A stretch of DNA of 64,000 bases, from positions 62,001 through 126,000 of the forward strand of contig CAYTPV010000001.1 in assembly GCA_964440115.1 (NCBI GenBank), given 5' to 3'. The notes under the pieces were generated by a model. The model had not been told where the DNA came from and ran no database searches. It saw only the letters and a list, made by a program, of their open reading frames with translations. Both the position numbers and the translations under genes were made by a program. Numbering within the stretch: position 1 is the stretch's first letter; every line of letters begins with the position of its first letter. This document shows positions 1 to 15,167 of this stretch, in pieces. The DNA is from JAEWWD01 sp964440115 (lineage in GTDB: Bacteria > Bacillota > Clostridia > Christensenellales > CAG-138).

Positions 1-347
1 GCATCCATCTGCTTCTTGCCGGCGGAAACGAACAAATCGGAGGGCGCGCCTTCTTCGATCTGAGTCTGCAGCGTGCCGGAAGCGCCGAAAGTGAAGGTGA
101 CGGTAACATTAGGCGCTACGGTTTTATACTGTTCAGCGATCTTCGGCAGCACATCTGTCAGGCTGGCAGCGGCCGAAACGAGTATTTCAACAGGTTCGGG
201 TGTGGCGGCGGGCGTTGCAGCAGGCGCCTCAGTTGCAGCAGGAGCTTCTGTTGCGGCGGGTGTTGCGGCAGGAGCGGCGGGTGCGGCGCAAGCGCCGAAG
301 AGCATCATCAGCGCCAGCAGCGCCGCTGCCATGGATATACGTTTCAT
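1..347 (-). CDS. modA: Molybdate ABC transporter substrate-binding protein, 5' part only
   Basis: This is the N-terminal part (about 115 codons) of a periplasmic-binding-type lipoprotein; the gene runs off the left edge. The start ATG at 347 follows an AAAGGAG ribosome site. A lipoprotein signal ends in a Gly-Ala-Cys lipobox, followed by a low-complexity Ala/Pro/Thr/Glu linker. After it come ILVSAAASLTDVL and FTFGASGTLQTQIEEGAP, typical of ModA; the Ser residues of these motifs bind the oxyanion in the family. It should capture molybdate or tungstate for an ABC importer. It lies directly downstream of a molybdopterin-binding protein on the same strand, which supports a molybdenum operon. Confidence 0.9.
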   Translation of the reverse strand, partial: MKRISMAAALLALMMLFGACAAPAAPAATPAATEAPAATEAPAATPAATPEPVEILVSAAASLTDVLPKIAEQYKTVAPNVTVTFTFGASGTLQTQIEEGAPSDLFVSAGKKQMD

Positions 348-434
348 TGGGTTTCGTCTCCTTTGACTACGTTGTATTGCAAAAGCTTTCAGGCTTATTG
401 CCGCAATGATCACCACGACCAGGTTCCCGAAAGA

Positions 435-1457
435 CTATTTCCTTCCGAAATAGCAGATGGGGTAATGGCAGACTTTGCAGTTCAGGCAAAAACCGCCCTC
501 GCCCAGATCCTTCATATCCTCGTCCGATATACGCTCACCCGCGCATACTCGGGGCAAGAACAAATCAAGGCTAGTCGTCCTGCTGTGCAGAGAAGCGCCG
601 GGAACACCGATGAGCAGGGTATTCTGAAGATACCCCATCGTCAACATGTTGCCGGGCTGCATGGCCACACCGCGGCCAAGCATGGCTGCGCCGCTTTCGC
701 GGATAGCCGTCGGGGTCAGGTCATCAGGGTCTACGCTCATTCCGCCGGTAAAAAGCACGATATCGGCGTTCTGCGCTATAAATCCGGCCAATGCGTCCGC
801 TATAGCGGCAAGGTCATCCGGGCATTTGACAGCGCCCAGCACGGTCGCCTGCAGCGCAGATAGTTTTTCGCGCAGTATGGGTTCAAACGCGTCCTGAATT
901 CTTCCGTAGAAAATCTCGCTGCCGGTGATGATAATGCCGGCCTTTATTCCGGTGTAGGGTTTTACTTCAAATATGGGTGCGTATTCCACCGCAAGCCGTA
1001 CTGCCTCATCCACATTGGAACGCGCAGTAACGAGCGGCACGATACGCGCGCCGGCAAGCCTCAAACCTTCCGATACCGGGGTATTCGTGGGCAAGCTTGG
1101 AATCGTGAAATCCGGTACGCGGTTGATGCGCTTAAGCCCCTCGCTGTTCACTTTAAACAGCCCGTCTATTTGAGAAAAGAGCTGGCATTTCCCTTCCACA
1201 GGCCCGCTGAATGAGATGTTCGCTCCGGAAATCGCATGCGTGATGAGGAGTGCGGCGTCTTCCTCATGTACCTCGTCCGCCCCTTCTTCCCAAACAAACA
1301 CATGGTATTTGCCGATGTCCAGCAGCTTATCCACATCCTCGGAGCGAATAACATGGCCGCGCTTAAACAGCGGACCTTTCTGCCCATCGGGGAATATGGC
1401 TGTGACATCATGGCACAGGGCTTCGCCTACAGCGTCTTCTACGCGGATTTTCCTCAT
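435..1457 (-). CDS. Molybdopterin-binding (MoeA/MogA-like) protein with C-terminal Cys cluster
   Basis: About 340 residues. I place the start at ATG 1457 behind AAAGGTGA; an in-frame GTG lies three codons upstream. The central and C-terminal part carries the MoCF_biosynth fold, with the glycine-rich segment IIITGSEIFYG and the signature FTGGMSVDPDDLTP. This fold binds molybdopterin in MoeA, MogA and CinA. The protein is shorter than classical MoeA (about 400 residues), so it may bind rather than make the cofactor. The extreme C-terminus has four closely spaced cysteines and a histidine (Cys-x2-Cys-x2-Cys-His-x3-Cys), suggesting a metal site. It is probably co-transcribed with modA, 87 bp downstream. 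Confidence 0.85.
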   Translation of the reverse strand: MRKIRVEDAVGEALCHDVTAIFPDGQKGPLFKRGHVIRSEDVDKLLDIGKYHVFVWEEGADEVHEEDAALLITHAISGANISFSGPVEGKCQLFSQIDGLFKVNSEGLKRINRVPDFTIPSLPTNTPVSEGLRLAGARIVPLVTARSNVDEAVRLAVEYAPIFEVKPYTGIKAGIIITGSEIFYGRIQDAFEPILREKLSALQATVLGAVKCPDDLAAIADALAGFIAQNADIVLFTGGMSVDPDDLTPTAIRESGAAMLGRGVAMQPGNMLTMGYLQNTLLIGVPGASLHSRTTSLDLFLPRVCAGERISDEDMKDLGEGGFCLNCKVCHYPICYFGRK

Positions 1458-1630
1458 TCTTTTCACCTTTCACATGTACCATCGCCCATCGGCAATCTCT
1501 GCGTTATGATACCATTATTCTTATATCAGTACAACGGCTATCGTTCGTCTATTTGGATTTTTAATTCGCTATAGCCGAATGTTATGGTATATATCTTAGA
1601 ACCTTCATAGCTGCATACTCCCGCAGACAG

Positions 1631-1654
1631 AAAAAGGGCGGCCCATGGCCGCCC
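1631..1654 (-). terminator. Rho-independent terminator after tuf
   Basis: A GC stem (1636-1642 pairing with 1648-1654, loop CCATG) is followed on the minus strand by five Ts. It lies 18 bp past the tuf stop and closes the str operon. Confidence 0.9.
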
Positions 1655-1671
1655 TTACTGATAATTCTGTC

Positions 1672-2883
1672 TTACGCGATAACGGTGGCCACAACGCCAG
1701 CGCCTACCGTACGGCCGCCTTCGCGGATAGCGAAGCGCAGACCTTCTTCCAGAGCGATCGGCGTGATCAGCTTGATTTCCATCTGGATGTTGTCGCCAGG
1801 CATAACCATTTCCACGCCCTCAGGCAGGGTGATGTTGCCCGTCACGTCCGTCGTGCGGAAATAGAACTGCGGACGATAGCCCGGGAAGAACGGGGTATGA
1901 CGGCCGCCTTCTTCCTTCGTCAGCACGTACACGCCGCCCTTGAAGTGCGTGTGCGGCTTGATGGTGCCGGGCTTAGCGAGAACCTGGCCGCGCTCGATAT
2001 CCGTACGCTGTACGCCGCGCAGCAGCACGCCAATGTTGTCGCCCGCGATCGCCTGATCCAGCAGCTTGCGGAACATTTCAACGCCCGTGACTACTGTGGA
2101 GCGGGTCTGCTCGGTCAGACCGACGATTTCAACGGTTTCCTGTACCTTAACGGTTCCGCGCTCTACACGGCCCGTCGCGACTGTGCCGCGGCCGGTGATG
2201 GAGAACACGTCTTCAACAGGCATGAGGAACGGCTTGTCGGCAGCGCGCTCCGGTGTCGGAATGTAGCTGTCTACGGCGTCCATCAGCTCGAACAGGCACT
2301 TGCAGCTGTCGCATTCGCGCGCCTTCTTGCCCGCGATCAGATCTTCCATAGCGCGAAGGGCGGAACCCTTTATGATGGGGATATCGTCGCCGGGGAATTC
2401 GTAGCTTGAAAGCAGCTCACGGACTTCCATTTCCACCAGCTCGAGGAGTTCTTCGTCGTCAACCTGGTCAACCTTATTCATGAACACAACGATATACGGC
2501 ACGCCGACCTGACGGGCAAGCAGGATGTGCTCGCGGGTCTGGGGCATCGGGCCGTCCGCCGCGGATACGACCAGTATCGCGCCGTCCATCTGCGCCGCGC
2601 CGGTGATCATGTTCTTAACATAGTCCGCGTGGCCCGGGCAGTCCACGTGCGCATAGTGACGGCTTGCCGTCTGGTATTCCACGTGCGCCGTGTTGATCGT
2701 GATGCCGCGCGCCTTCTCTTCGGGCGCCTTGTCGATTTCGTCGTACTTCATCGCGGCCGCATTGCCATCCTGAGACAGCGCCATCGTGATCGCCGCCGTC
2801 AGCGTCGTCTTGCCGTGGTCCACGTGCCCGATCGTTCCGATGTTTACGTGCGGCTTTGTGCGCTCGAATTTTGCCTTTGCCAT
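1672..2883 (-). CDS. tuf: Elongation factor Tu
   Basis: 403 residues, full length. EF-Tu is the GTPase that delivers aminoacyl-tRNA to the ribosome. Visible motifs are the P-loop GHVDHGKT, DCPGHADYVKNM (G3), NKVD (G4) and SAL (G5), followed by the beta-barrel domains 2 and 3 (GRGTVATGRVERG, then the C-terminal GGRTVGAGVV). The start has GGAGG 10 nt upstream. It is the last gene of the rpsL-rpsG-fusA-tuf group and ends at a strong terminator. One oddity is the segment before ELMDAVDSYIP, which contains ECDSCKC, a cysteine cluster absent from most EF-Tu proteins I know. Confidence 0.98.
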   Translation of the reverse strand: MAKAKFERTKPHVNIGTIGHVDHGKTTLTAAITMALSQDGNAAAMKYDEIDKAPEEKARGITINTAHVEYQTASRHYAHVDCPGHADYVKNMITGAAQMDGAILVVSAADGPMPQTREHILLARQVGVPYIVVFMNKVDQVDDEELLELVEMEVRELLSSYEFPGDDIPIIKGSALRAMEDLIAGKKARECDSCKCLFELMDAVDSYIPTPERAADKPFLMPVEDVFSITGRGTVATGRVERGTVKVQETVEIVGLTEQTRSTVVTGVEMFRKLLDQAIAGDNIGVLLRGVQRTDIERGQVLAKPGTIKPHTHFKGGVYVLTKEEGGRHTPFFPGYRPQFYFRTTDVTGNITLPEGVEMVMPGDNIQMEIKLITPIALEEGLRFAIREGGRTVGAGVVATVIA

Positions 2884-2954
2884 TTTTGTTCGTCCTCCTG
2901 CACCATGTTGGTTGTTTTATTATTGTTGCGCCGGCCGCAAGCCGGCCGTATTTT

Positions 2955-5027
2955 TTAGTTGCGCCCCGTTATGCGGCTGGCCACATTTCCGGGCACTTCC
3001 TCGTAATGGTCAAACTGCATGGTAAACGTTCCGCGGCCCTGCGTACGGGACCGAAGGTCCGTCGCGTAACCGAACATCTCGGACAGCGGGCACATGGCGT
3101 GCACCGCCTGCCCGCCGCCGCGCGCTTCCATGCCTTCTATGCGGCCGCGGCGCGCGTTGACGTTGCCTATAACGTCGCCCATGTATTCCTCGGGCATCAC
3201 GATCTCAACCTTCATCACAGGCTCAAGCAGTACGGAACCAGCCTTTGCGGTGGCTTCCTTGAATGCGAGCGAACCTGAAATCTTGAAAGCGAGTTCGGAG
3301 GAGTCTACCTCGTGGTAGCTGCCGTCGATCAGCGTTGCCTTGAAATCCACTACCTCAAAGCCGCCCAGCGCGCCGCTGCGGGATGCTTCCTGTATGCCCT
3401 GATCGACAGCGGGGATGTATTCACGGGGAATTACGCCGCCTACGATCTTATCCTCAAACAGGTATCCTTCGCCCGGTTCGCGCGGGGAGAATTCTACTAC
3501 GCAGTGTCCATACTGACCGTGACCGCCAGTCTGGCGAACATAGCGTCCTTCCGCCTTGACGGTTCGGGTGATGGTTTCGCGGTAGGCTACCTGCGGCTTA
3601 CCGACTGAAGCTTCCACGCGGAACTCACGTATGAGACGGTCCACGATAATCTCCAGATGCAGCTCGCCCATGCCGGCGATAATGGTCTGCCCCGTCTCCT
3701 GATCCGTGTAGGTTTTGAATGTGGGGTCCTCTTCCGCCAGTTTGACGAGAGCGAGGGTCATCTTATCCTGCCCGGCTTTTGTCTTGGGTTCAATCGCGAC
3801 CTTTATGACAGGGTCAGGGAACTCCATAGATTCGAGCAGCAGCGGATGCTGTTCGTCACAAAGAGTATCGCCCGTTGAAGTATCCTTCAAACCACCTACG
3901 GCAGCGATATCTCCGGCGTAGACTTCGTCTACCTCCGTACGGGCGCTGGCGTGCATGAGCAGTATGCGCCCTACGCGTTCGCGCCTGCCCTTGCTGGCGT
4001 TATATACATAAGTGCCGCTTTTAAGCGTGCCGCTGTATACGCGGAAGAAAGCAAGCTTACCGACATACGGATCGGCAACGATTTTAAACGCAAGCGCGGA
4101 AAAAGGCGCCTCGTCAGACGGTTCTGTCGTGATTACGCCACCGCCGTCTATTTCGCTGCCCTGTGCGGCCGGAACATCGAGAGGAGAAGGCATGTAGTCC
4201 ACAATCGCGTCCAGCAGCGGCTGAACGCCTTTGTTGCGGTAGGATGTACCGCAGCAGACAGGCACTACGTTGTTCGCGATCGTCGCTCTGCGCAGGCATA
4301 CCTTTATTTCCGTCTCAGAGAAGTTCTCGTCGCCGCTCAGGTATCTTTCGAGCAGCTCCTCGTCTTCATCAGCAACCGCTTCAATCAGTTTCGCGCGGTA
4401 CTCTGCAGCCTTATCGCGCATATTGGCAGGGATTTCTTCTTCGCGTACATCCACGCCCATATCGTCGTAATAAACCTCGGCCTTCATTCTGACGAGGTCT
4501 ATGATACCGGTAAAGTCCGCTTCACTGCCGATGGGCAGCTGGATGGGCACCGGCTTTGCCCCTAAACGTTCCTCCATCATATGGACGACATTGAAGAAAT
4601 CAGCGCCGGTGATATCCATTTTATTGACGTAAGCGAGACGGGGTACGCCATACTTTGTAGCCTGACGCCACACGGTTTCGCTTTGCGGTTCAACGCCGCC
4701 TTTTGCGCAGAATACCGCTACCGCCCCATCGAGTACGCGAAGCGAGCGCTCCACCTCAACGGTAAAGTCGACGTGACCCGGCGTATCAATGATGTTGATA
4801 CGGTGCTCGCGCCAAAATGCTGTGGTAGCTGCGGATGCGATGGTGATGCCGCGCTCCTGCTCCTGCACCATAAAATCCATGGTTGCGGCGCCTTCATGAA
4901 CTTCGCCCACCTTATGAATCTTGCCCGTATAAAACAGGATACGTTCGGTGGTAGTCGTCTTGCCGGCGTCTATATGCGCCATAATGCCTATGTTCCTGGT
5001 CATATCCAGAGATGTTTGTCTAGGCAT
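2955..5027 (-). CDS. fusA: Elongation factor G
   Basis: 690 residues, full length. EF-G is the GTPase that drives translocation and, with RRF, ribosome recycling. The N-terminal GTPase domain shows AHIDAGKTTTTERILFYTG, DTPGHVDFT and NKMD. Domain IV and the C-terminal region (GHGQYGHCVVEF, GRIEGMEARGG) follow. The start ATG sits behind AAAGGAGGAGG. It lies between rpsG and tuf as in most bacteria. A 140-bp gap with two hairpins separates it from rpsG. A short GC hairpin lies just before tuf without a U-tract, so transcription into tuf is expected. Confidence 0.98.
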   Translation of the reverse strand: MPRQTSLDMTRNIGIMAHIDAGKTTTTERILFYTGKIHKVGEVHEGAATMDFMVQEQERGITIASAATTAFWREHRINIIDTPGHVDFTVEVERSLRVLDGAVAVFCAKGGVEPQSETVWRQATKYGVPRLAYVNKMDITGADFFNVVHMMEERLGAKPVPIQLPIGSEADFTGIIDLVRMKAEVYYDDMGVDVREEEIPANMRDKAAEYRAKLIEAVADEDEELLERYLSGDENFSETEIKVCLRRATIANNVVPVCCGTSYRNKGVQPLLDAIVDYMPSPLDVPAAQGSEIDGGGVITTEPSDEAPFSALAFKIVADPYVGKLAFFRVYSGTLKSGTYVYNASKGRRERVGRILLMHASARTEVDEVYAGDIAAVGGLKDTSTGDTLCDEQHPLLLESMEFPDPVIKVAIEPKTKAGQDKMTLALVKLAEEDPTFKTYTDQETGQTIIAGMGELHLEIIVDRLIREFRVEASVGKPQVAYRETITRTVKAEGRYVRQTGGHGQYGHCVVEFSPREPGEGYLFEDKIVGGVIPREYIPAVDQGIQEASRSGALGGFEVVDFKATLIDGSYHEVDSSELAFKISGSLAFKEATAKAGSVLLEPVMKVEIVMPEEYMGDVIGNVNARRGRIEGMEARGGGQAVHAMCPLSEMFGYATDLRSRTQGRGTFTMQFDHYEEVPGNVASRITGRN

Positions 5028-5095
5028 GGTCCTCCTCCTTTCCGCTGAAGATGCAGCGTGTACAATAGGTTATCAAAAGTGTTCCTCCAAAGCAT

Positions 5096-5154
5096 ACGGT
5101 TTTTGTAAAACCGTAATAAAGAATACCGCGGATACGGCACAGCCGTATCCGCGG
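5096..5154 (-). promoter_or_regulatory. Two hairpins between rpsG and fusA
   Basis: A perfect 12-bp stem (5126-5137 with 5143-5154, loop of 5) is followed by an 8-bp stem (5096-5103 with 5107-5114). Neither has a T-tract on the minus strand. An mRNA-processing or attenuation role inside the str operon is likelier than full termination. The structures are clear; the function is inferred. Confidence 0.5.
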
Positions 5155-5167
5155 CGGATAGTTCGGC

Positions 5168-5638
5168 TTACCAGCGGTAATGAGCGAAGGCCCTGTTGGC
5201 TTCGGCCATCTTGTGGGTATCTTCCTTCTTCTTGAAGGCGTTGCCTGCCTGGTTGGCGGCATCCAGGATCTCTCCGGAAAGGCGCGCCATCATGGTGCGC
5301 TCACCACGCTTGCGGGCAAAAGAAACCAACCAACGAAGACCCAGCGTCTGACGGCGCTCGGGACGGATCTCGATGGGGACCTGGTAGGTAGCGCCGCCAA
5401 CGCGGCGGGCCTTGACTTCGACCACGGGCATGATGTTTTCCATCGCCTGCGTAAAGACTTCAAGAGGCTCGCGGCCAGTCTTTTCACGGATGATGTCAAA
5501 AGCGCCGTAGCAGGCCTGCTGCGCGACACCACGTTTGCCGTCATACATGACCTGGTTGATCAGCTTCGTAACAACGATGCTGCTGTAAATAGGATCGGCA
5601 AGCACTTCACGCTTGGGTATAAATCCACGTCTGGGCAT
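5168..5638 (-). CDS. rpsG: 30S ribosomal protein S7
   Basis: 156 residues, the standard length. S7 is the primary assembly protein that nucleates the 30S head and contacts tRNA in the E site. It begins MPRRGFIPKREVLADPIY, and the conserved core VEVKARRVGGATYQVPIEI is visible. The start follows AAGGAGGG. It lies 12 bp downstream of rpsL, clearly the same transcript. In E. coli S7 represses its own operon; whether the hairpins downstream of this gene play such a role here is unknown. Confidence 0.98.
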   Translation of the reverse strand: MPRRGFIPKREVLADPIYSSIVVTKLINQVMYDGKRGVAQQACYGAFDIIREKTGREPLEVFTQAMENIMPVVEVKARRVGGATYQVPIEIRPERRQTLGLRWLVSFARKRGERTMMARLSGEILDAANQAGNAFKKKEDTHKMAEANRAFAHYRW

Positions 5639-5650
5639 AGCATTCCCTCC

Positions 5651-6025
5651 TTACTTCTTGGGGCGCTTCGCGCCGTACAGGGAACGTGCCTGCATGCGCT
5701 TGGCAACGCCGGCAGTATCCAGCGCGCCGCGGATGATGTGGTAACGAACACCGGGCAGGTCCTTTACGCGGCCGCCGCGGATAAGCACAACGGAGTGCTC
5801 CTGCAGGTTGTGGCCGATACCCGGAATGTATGCGGTGCCCTCGAGGCCGTCCGTCAGACGGATACGCGCGATCTTACGCAGCGCGGAGTTGGGCTTTTTG
5901 GGCGTCATGGTACGCACGGCGGTGCAAACACCGCGACGCTGCGGGCATTGTTTGAGAATAGGAGCATTGGACTTATACTGAACCTGCTCCCTGCCCTTGC
6001 GAACCAGCTGGTTAATAGTAGGCAT
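5651..6025 (-). CDS. rpsL: 30S ribosomal protein S12
   Basis: 124 residues, full length. S12 lies at the decoding centre and controls accuracy. It starts MPTINQLVRKGRE and carries TPKKPNSALRK and HNLQEHSVVLIRGGRVKDLPG. The lysines corresponding to the classic streptomycin-resistance positions (in PKKPNS and GRVKDLPG) are unchanged, so a streptomycin-sensitive-type S12 is predicted. The start has GGGAGGAAACGAA upstream. It is followed at once by rpsG. Confidence 0.98.
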   Translation of the reverse strand: MPTINQLVRKGREQVQYKSNAPILKQCPQRRGVCTAVRTMTPKKPNSALRKIARIRLTDGLEGTAYIPGIGHNLQEHSVVLIRGGRVKDLPGVRYHIIRGALDTAGVAKRMQARSLYGAKRPKK

Positions 6026-6185
6026 TTCGTTTCCTCCCGTAAAATCTCAGTTCAGGGACGCGGCGCGTACAGCATTTGCGCTCGACGTCTGATGCAACGC
6101 TTTGCGGCTAACCGCGCCGCAGTATCTATGTTTTAAGAAAACTCCCTGCAACCCCTTGAGGGAGAGATCATCAAATGGATTGGGG

Positions 6186-6428
6186 CTAGGCTTTTGGCAC
6201 TCCTGCGCAGGCCGCGCCTACGTCGATACCGCAGGCCTCACCAAGTTCCAGCATGGTGGGCACTGTCCTGATTTCTACGCCGTATTCATAACAAACTGCT
6301 TTGAGTTTGTTTTTCAGGAAAGCCTCCACGTCATCAGCGAGGTAAACAAAACCGATAGTACCGGCCTGCACGGCCTTGATCACCTGTTTGGTCCCCACAA
6401 CGGCGTTTTTACATAAGTCCCCGGACAT
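6186..6428 (-). CDS. Ribosomal L7Ae/L30e-like K-turn-binding protein
   Basis: 80 residues. The L7Ae/L30e/S12e/Gadd45 fold is recognisable from the N-terminal pattern NAVVGTKQVIKAVQAG, the central VYLADDVEAF and VPTMLELGEACGIDVGAACAGV. Relatives in Bacillus (YbxF, YlxQ) bind kink-turn RNA. In Bacillus the same gene sits between rpoC and rpsL, as here, which supports the call. The start at 6428 has AAAGG about 11 nt upstream, slightly far. It is probably the first gene of the str operon, since a terminator-like hairpin lies upstream at 6545-6600. Confidence 0.9.
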   Translation of the reverse strand: MSGDLCKNAVVGTKQVIKAVQAGTIGFVYLADDVEAFLKNKLKAVCYEYGVEIRTVPTMLELGEACGIDVGAACAGVPKA

Positions 6429-6544
6429 TGTACATTTTGCCTTTCAAGCCCGCATAATTCCGCCATATCGGCGATGCTCCATGATCGGAGGCATATGCCA
6501 ACGGCGCACTGTATCCTTTTCGCCGTTTTAAACCGGGCAAAACA

Positions 6545-6600
6545 AAAGAATACGCATGGCGCATAGGAACAAACGTCCACAAAAGCGCACCATGCGTATT
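6545..6600 (-). terminator. Terminator-like hairpin between the rpo and str groups
   Basis: An 11-bp perfect stem (6549-6559 with 6590-6600) with a 30-nt loop is followed on the minus strand by a T-rich run (CTTTTGTTTTG). It lies about 90 bp past the stop of the Cys-rich membrane protein gene and before the L7Ae-like gene, so it probably separates two transcripts. I see no clean sigma-A promoter in the 115 bp that follow. Confidence 0.6.
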
Positions 6601-6688
6601 TTACCATCCGGGTGGCACGTTGTCAAAGGCTTTTTGCCTTAACCTGCGGACAATGCGTTTTTTTCCGCTTACCGCTCCATCGCCGTGC

Positions 6689-7429
6689 TTATTGCGGCAC
6701 GGCTGTCGCTTCTTCGGGGGTGCCGGTACCTACGCCCATGCGCATGCGTCTTTTTACAAATATCATCCGCAGACGCTTTCCGTTGGTGTTGAGCGGAAAC
6801 CAGCCCTTTTCCTTCATTTCCCTGAGCGTAGGAAGTTCGAATGGGTCAAGGTACATCACCTTGTCATAACGCTTCTCAAGTGCTGAAGATATCAGCTTGC
6901 CGGCCAAAGCGCCAATGACGACGACAGCAATGAAAACACTAAAGGGAAGCACTGCCGCTATACGTTCAAGCGCATCGGAAATGCCGGGTATCGACAGCGC
7001 TAACAGAGTGAACATGCCAGCAAATACCGGGAGGGTCACTGGCAGATACTCTACTCTGAGTATGCGCTTACGGCACTTGTCGCATACGCCAAGCTGCACG
7101 GGAATAAGCGAACCGACAGCGGATTTTACCTTAAGCCCTATCACAGAGCGCTTGGTACGCTTGGGCTCGGGGTGCGCCAGATCAATCAGCCCATAGTAGT
7201 CACGCTTGTTCGGCTTGCCCTTGCACAGTACGCACTCTCTGCCGGAAAACAGATGGTGTATGCCGCCCTCGGGCAGCAGACCCATGAGTATATCCATATC
7301 CTTGATCGTCTGTTCCGGGCCCTCTTCGGTGCTGTTGACCATGCATTCCGCACAGGAAGGCATGTTCAGCAGATCGCAGTGCAGGGTATGATACAGTTTG
7401 CACTCAGTGTTCGTGATTTTTCGCCCCAT
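6689..7429 (-). CDS. Uncharacterised Cys-rich protein with two membrane segments
   Basis: 246 residues, not recognised. The N-terminal 120 residues hold eight cysteines, including Cys-x2-Cys pairs at about 26/29, 66/69 and 115/118, which look like zinc-ribbon knuckles. Two hydrophobic stretches follow (about residues 128-150 and 160-182), then a basic C-terminal tail rich in Lys and Arg. A cytosolic metal-binding head on a membrane anchor is likely. The start has GGAGGG eight nt upstream and the gene lies 13 bp after rpoC, so it is transcribed with RNA polymerase. I do not know it as a standard member of this cluster, and I assign no function. Confidence 0.75.
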   Translation of the reverse strand: MGRKITNTECKLYHTLHCDLLNMPSCAECMVNSTEEGPEQTIKDMDILMGLLPEGGIHHLFSGRECVLCKGKPNKRDYYGLIDLAHPEPKRTKRSVIGLKVKSAVGSLIPVQLGVCDKCRKRILRVEYLPVTLPVFAGMFTLLALSIPGISDALERIAAVLPFSVFIAVVVIGALAGKLISSALEKRYDKVMYLDPFELPTLREMKEKGWFPLNTNGKRLRMIFVKRRMRMGVGTGTPEEATAVPQ

Positions 7430-7442
7430 GGTTGCCCTCCTG

Positions 7443-10964
<3,522 letters not shown>

Positions 10965-10991
10965 TTCGCGTCTCTCCCTTCCTCTGCCGCG

Positions 10992-14690
<3,699 letters not shown>

Positions 14691-15030
14691 CGCGTTCACT
14701 CCTAACCGATGCGTACGCATCAAAATCATTCACAAATTATACGTCAATTCTGCCTCGGGGCGGGCGCATTGGTCGGATTTGCCAATGTACCTATTGGAGT
14801 ATTGCCAATTGTATGCCAGGGCATACCGCACGACTCCGACGCAAAAAAACACGATTCCATAACGCACATTCCAGCATTTGCTTTGGCTTTTCGCTGACGT
14901 TGCCTCTCCGGCGCCAACCGGTATAAGCGACAGCTTTGGATCGCCCTGCCTGTAATGGCGAAAATCCGCATGAAAGCCTCTCCCCCCCAAAAAAGGGCAG
15001 GAGAGAACATCATTCCATACATGTGCAGTT
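14691..15030 (-). promoter_or_regulatory. Long untranslated leader of rpoB
   Basis: About 340 nt lie between the predicted rpoB start of transcription and its ATG with no convincing gene. On the minus strand it holds a hairpin near its 5' end (CTCTCC pairing with GGAGAG, around 14976-15005), a 7-bp hairpin at 14811-14827 (GTATGCC/GGCATAC) and a run of seven Ts near 14845. It could be an attenuator or protein-binding leader. It does not look like the L10-binding leader I would expect before rplJ. Confidence 0.5.
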
Positions 15031-15034
15031 TATA

Positions 15035-15063
15035 ATAATATCACCGCCACATACAAGTGTCAA
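15035..15063 (-). promoter_or_regulatory. Sigma-A promoter for rpoB-rpoC
   Basis: TTGACA (15058-15063) and TATTAT (15035-15040) are separated by exactly 17 bp on the minus strand, just downstream of the yacL terminator. Transcription should start near 15028. Confidence 0.85.
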
Positions 15064-15120
15064 ATACTATTTTTCTCACTCTTCAAAATTTCTTCACAAT
15101 TCATCCTGTATTTCCCAGCA

Positions 15121-15164
15121 GTAAAAGGCGGACGGCAACACACGATTGTACACCGACCCGCCTT
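15121..15164 (-). terminator. Terminator after yacL
   Basis: A 7-bp stem (15125-15131 with 15158-15164) has a 26-nt loop that can pair further, and is followed on the minus strand by TTTTAC. It lies just past the yacL stop and before the rpoB promoter. Confidence 0.6.
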
Positions 15165-15167
15165 CTC

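Noticed and set aside
1645..2409. A 254-codon plus-strand frame over tuf
   Set aside because: It is a shadow of tuf; EF-Tu on the minus strand is unambiguous.
14736..14747. TTGACG next to TATAAT in the rpoB leader
   Set aside because: The two hexamers touch each other with no spacer, so they cannot form one promoter; neither finds a partner at 17 bp.
14744..15022. A 92-codon minus-strand frame in the rpoB leader
   Set aside because: No ribosome site, skewed composition and no family resemblance; the region is better explained as an untranslated leader.
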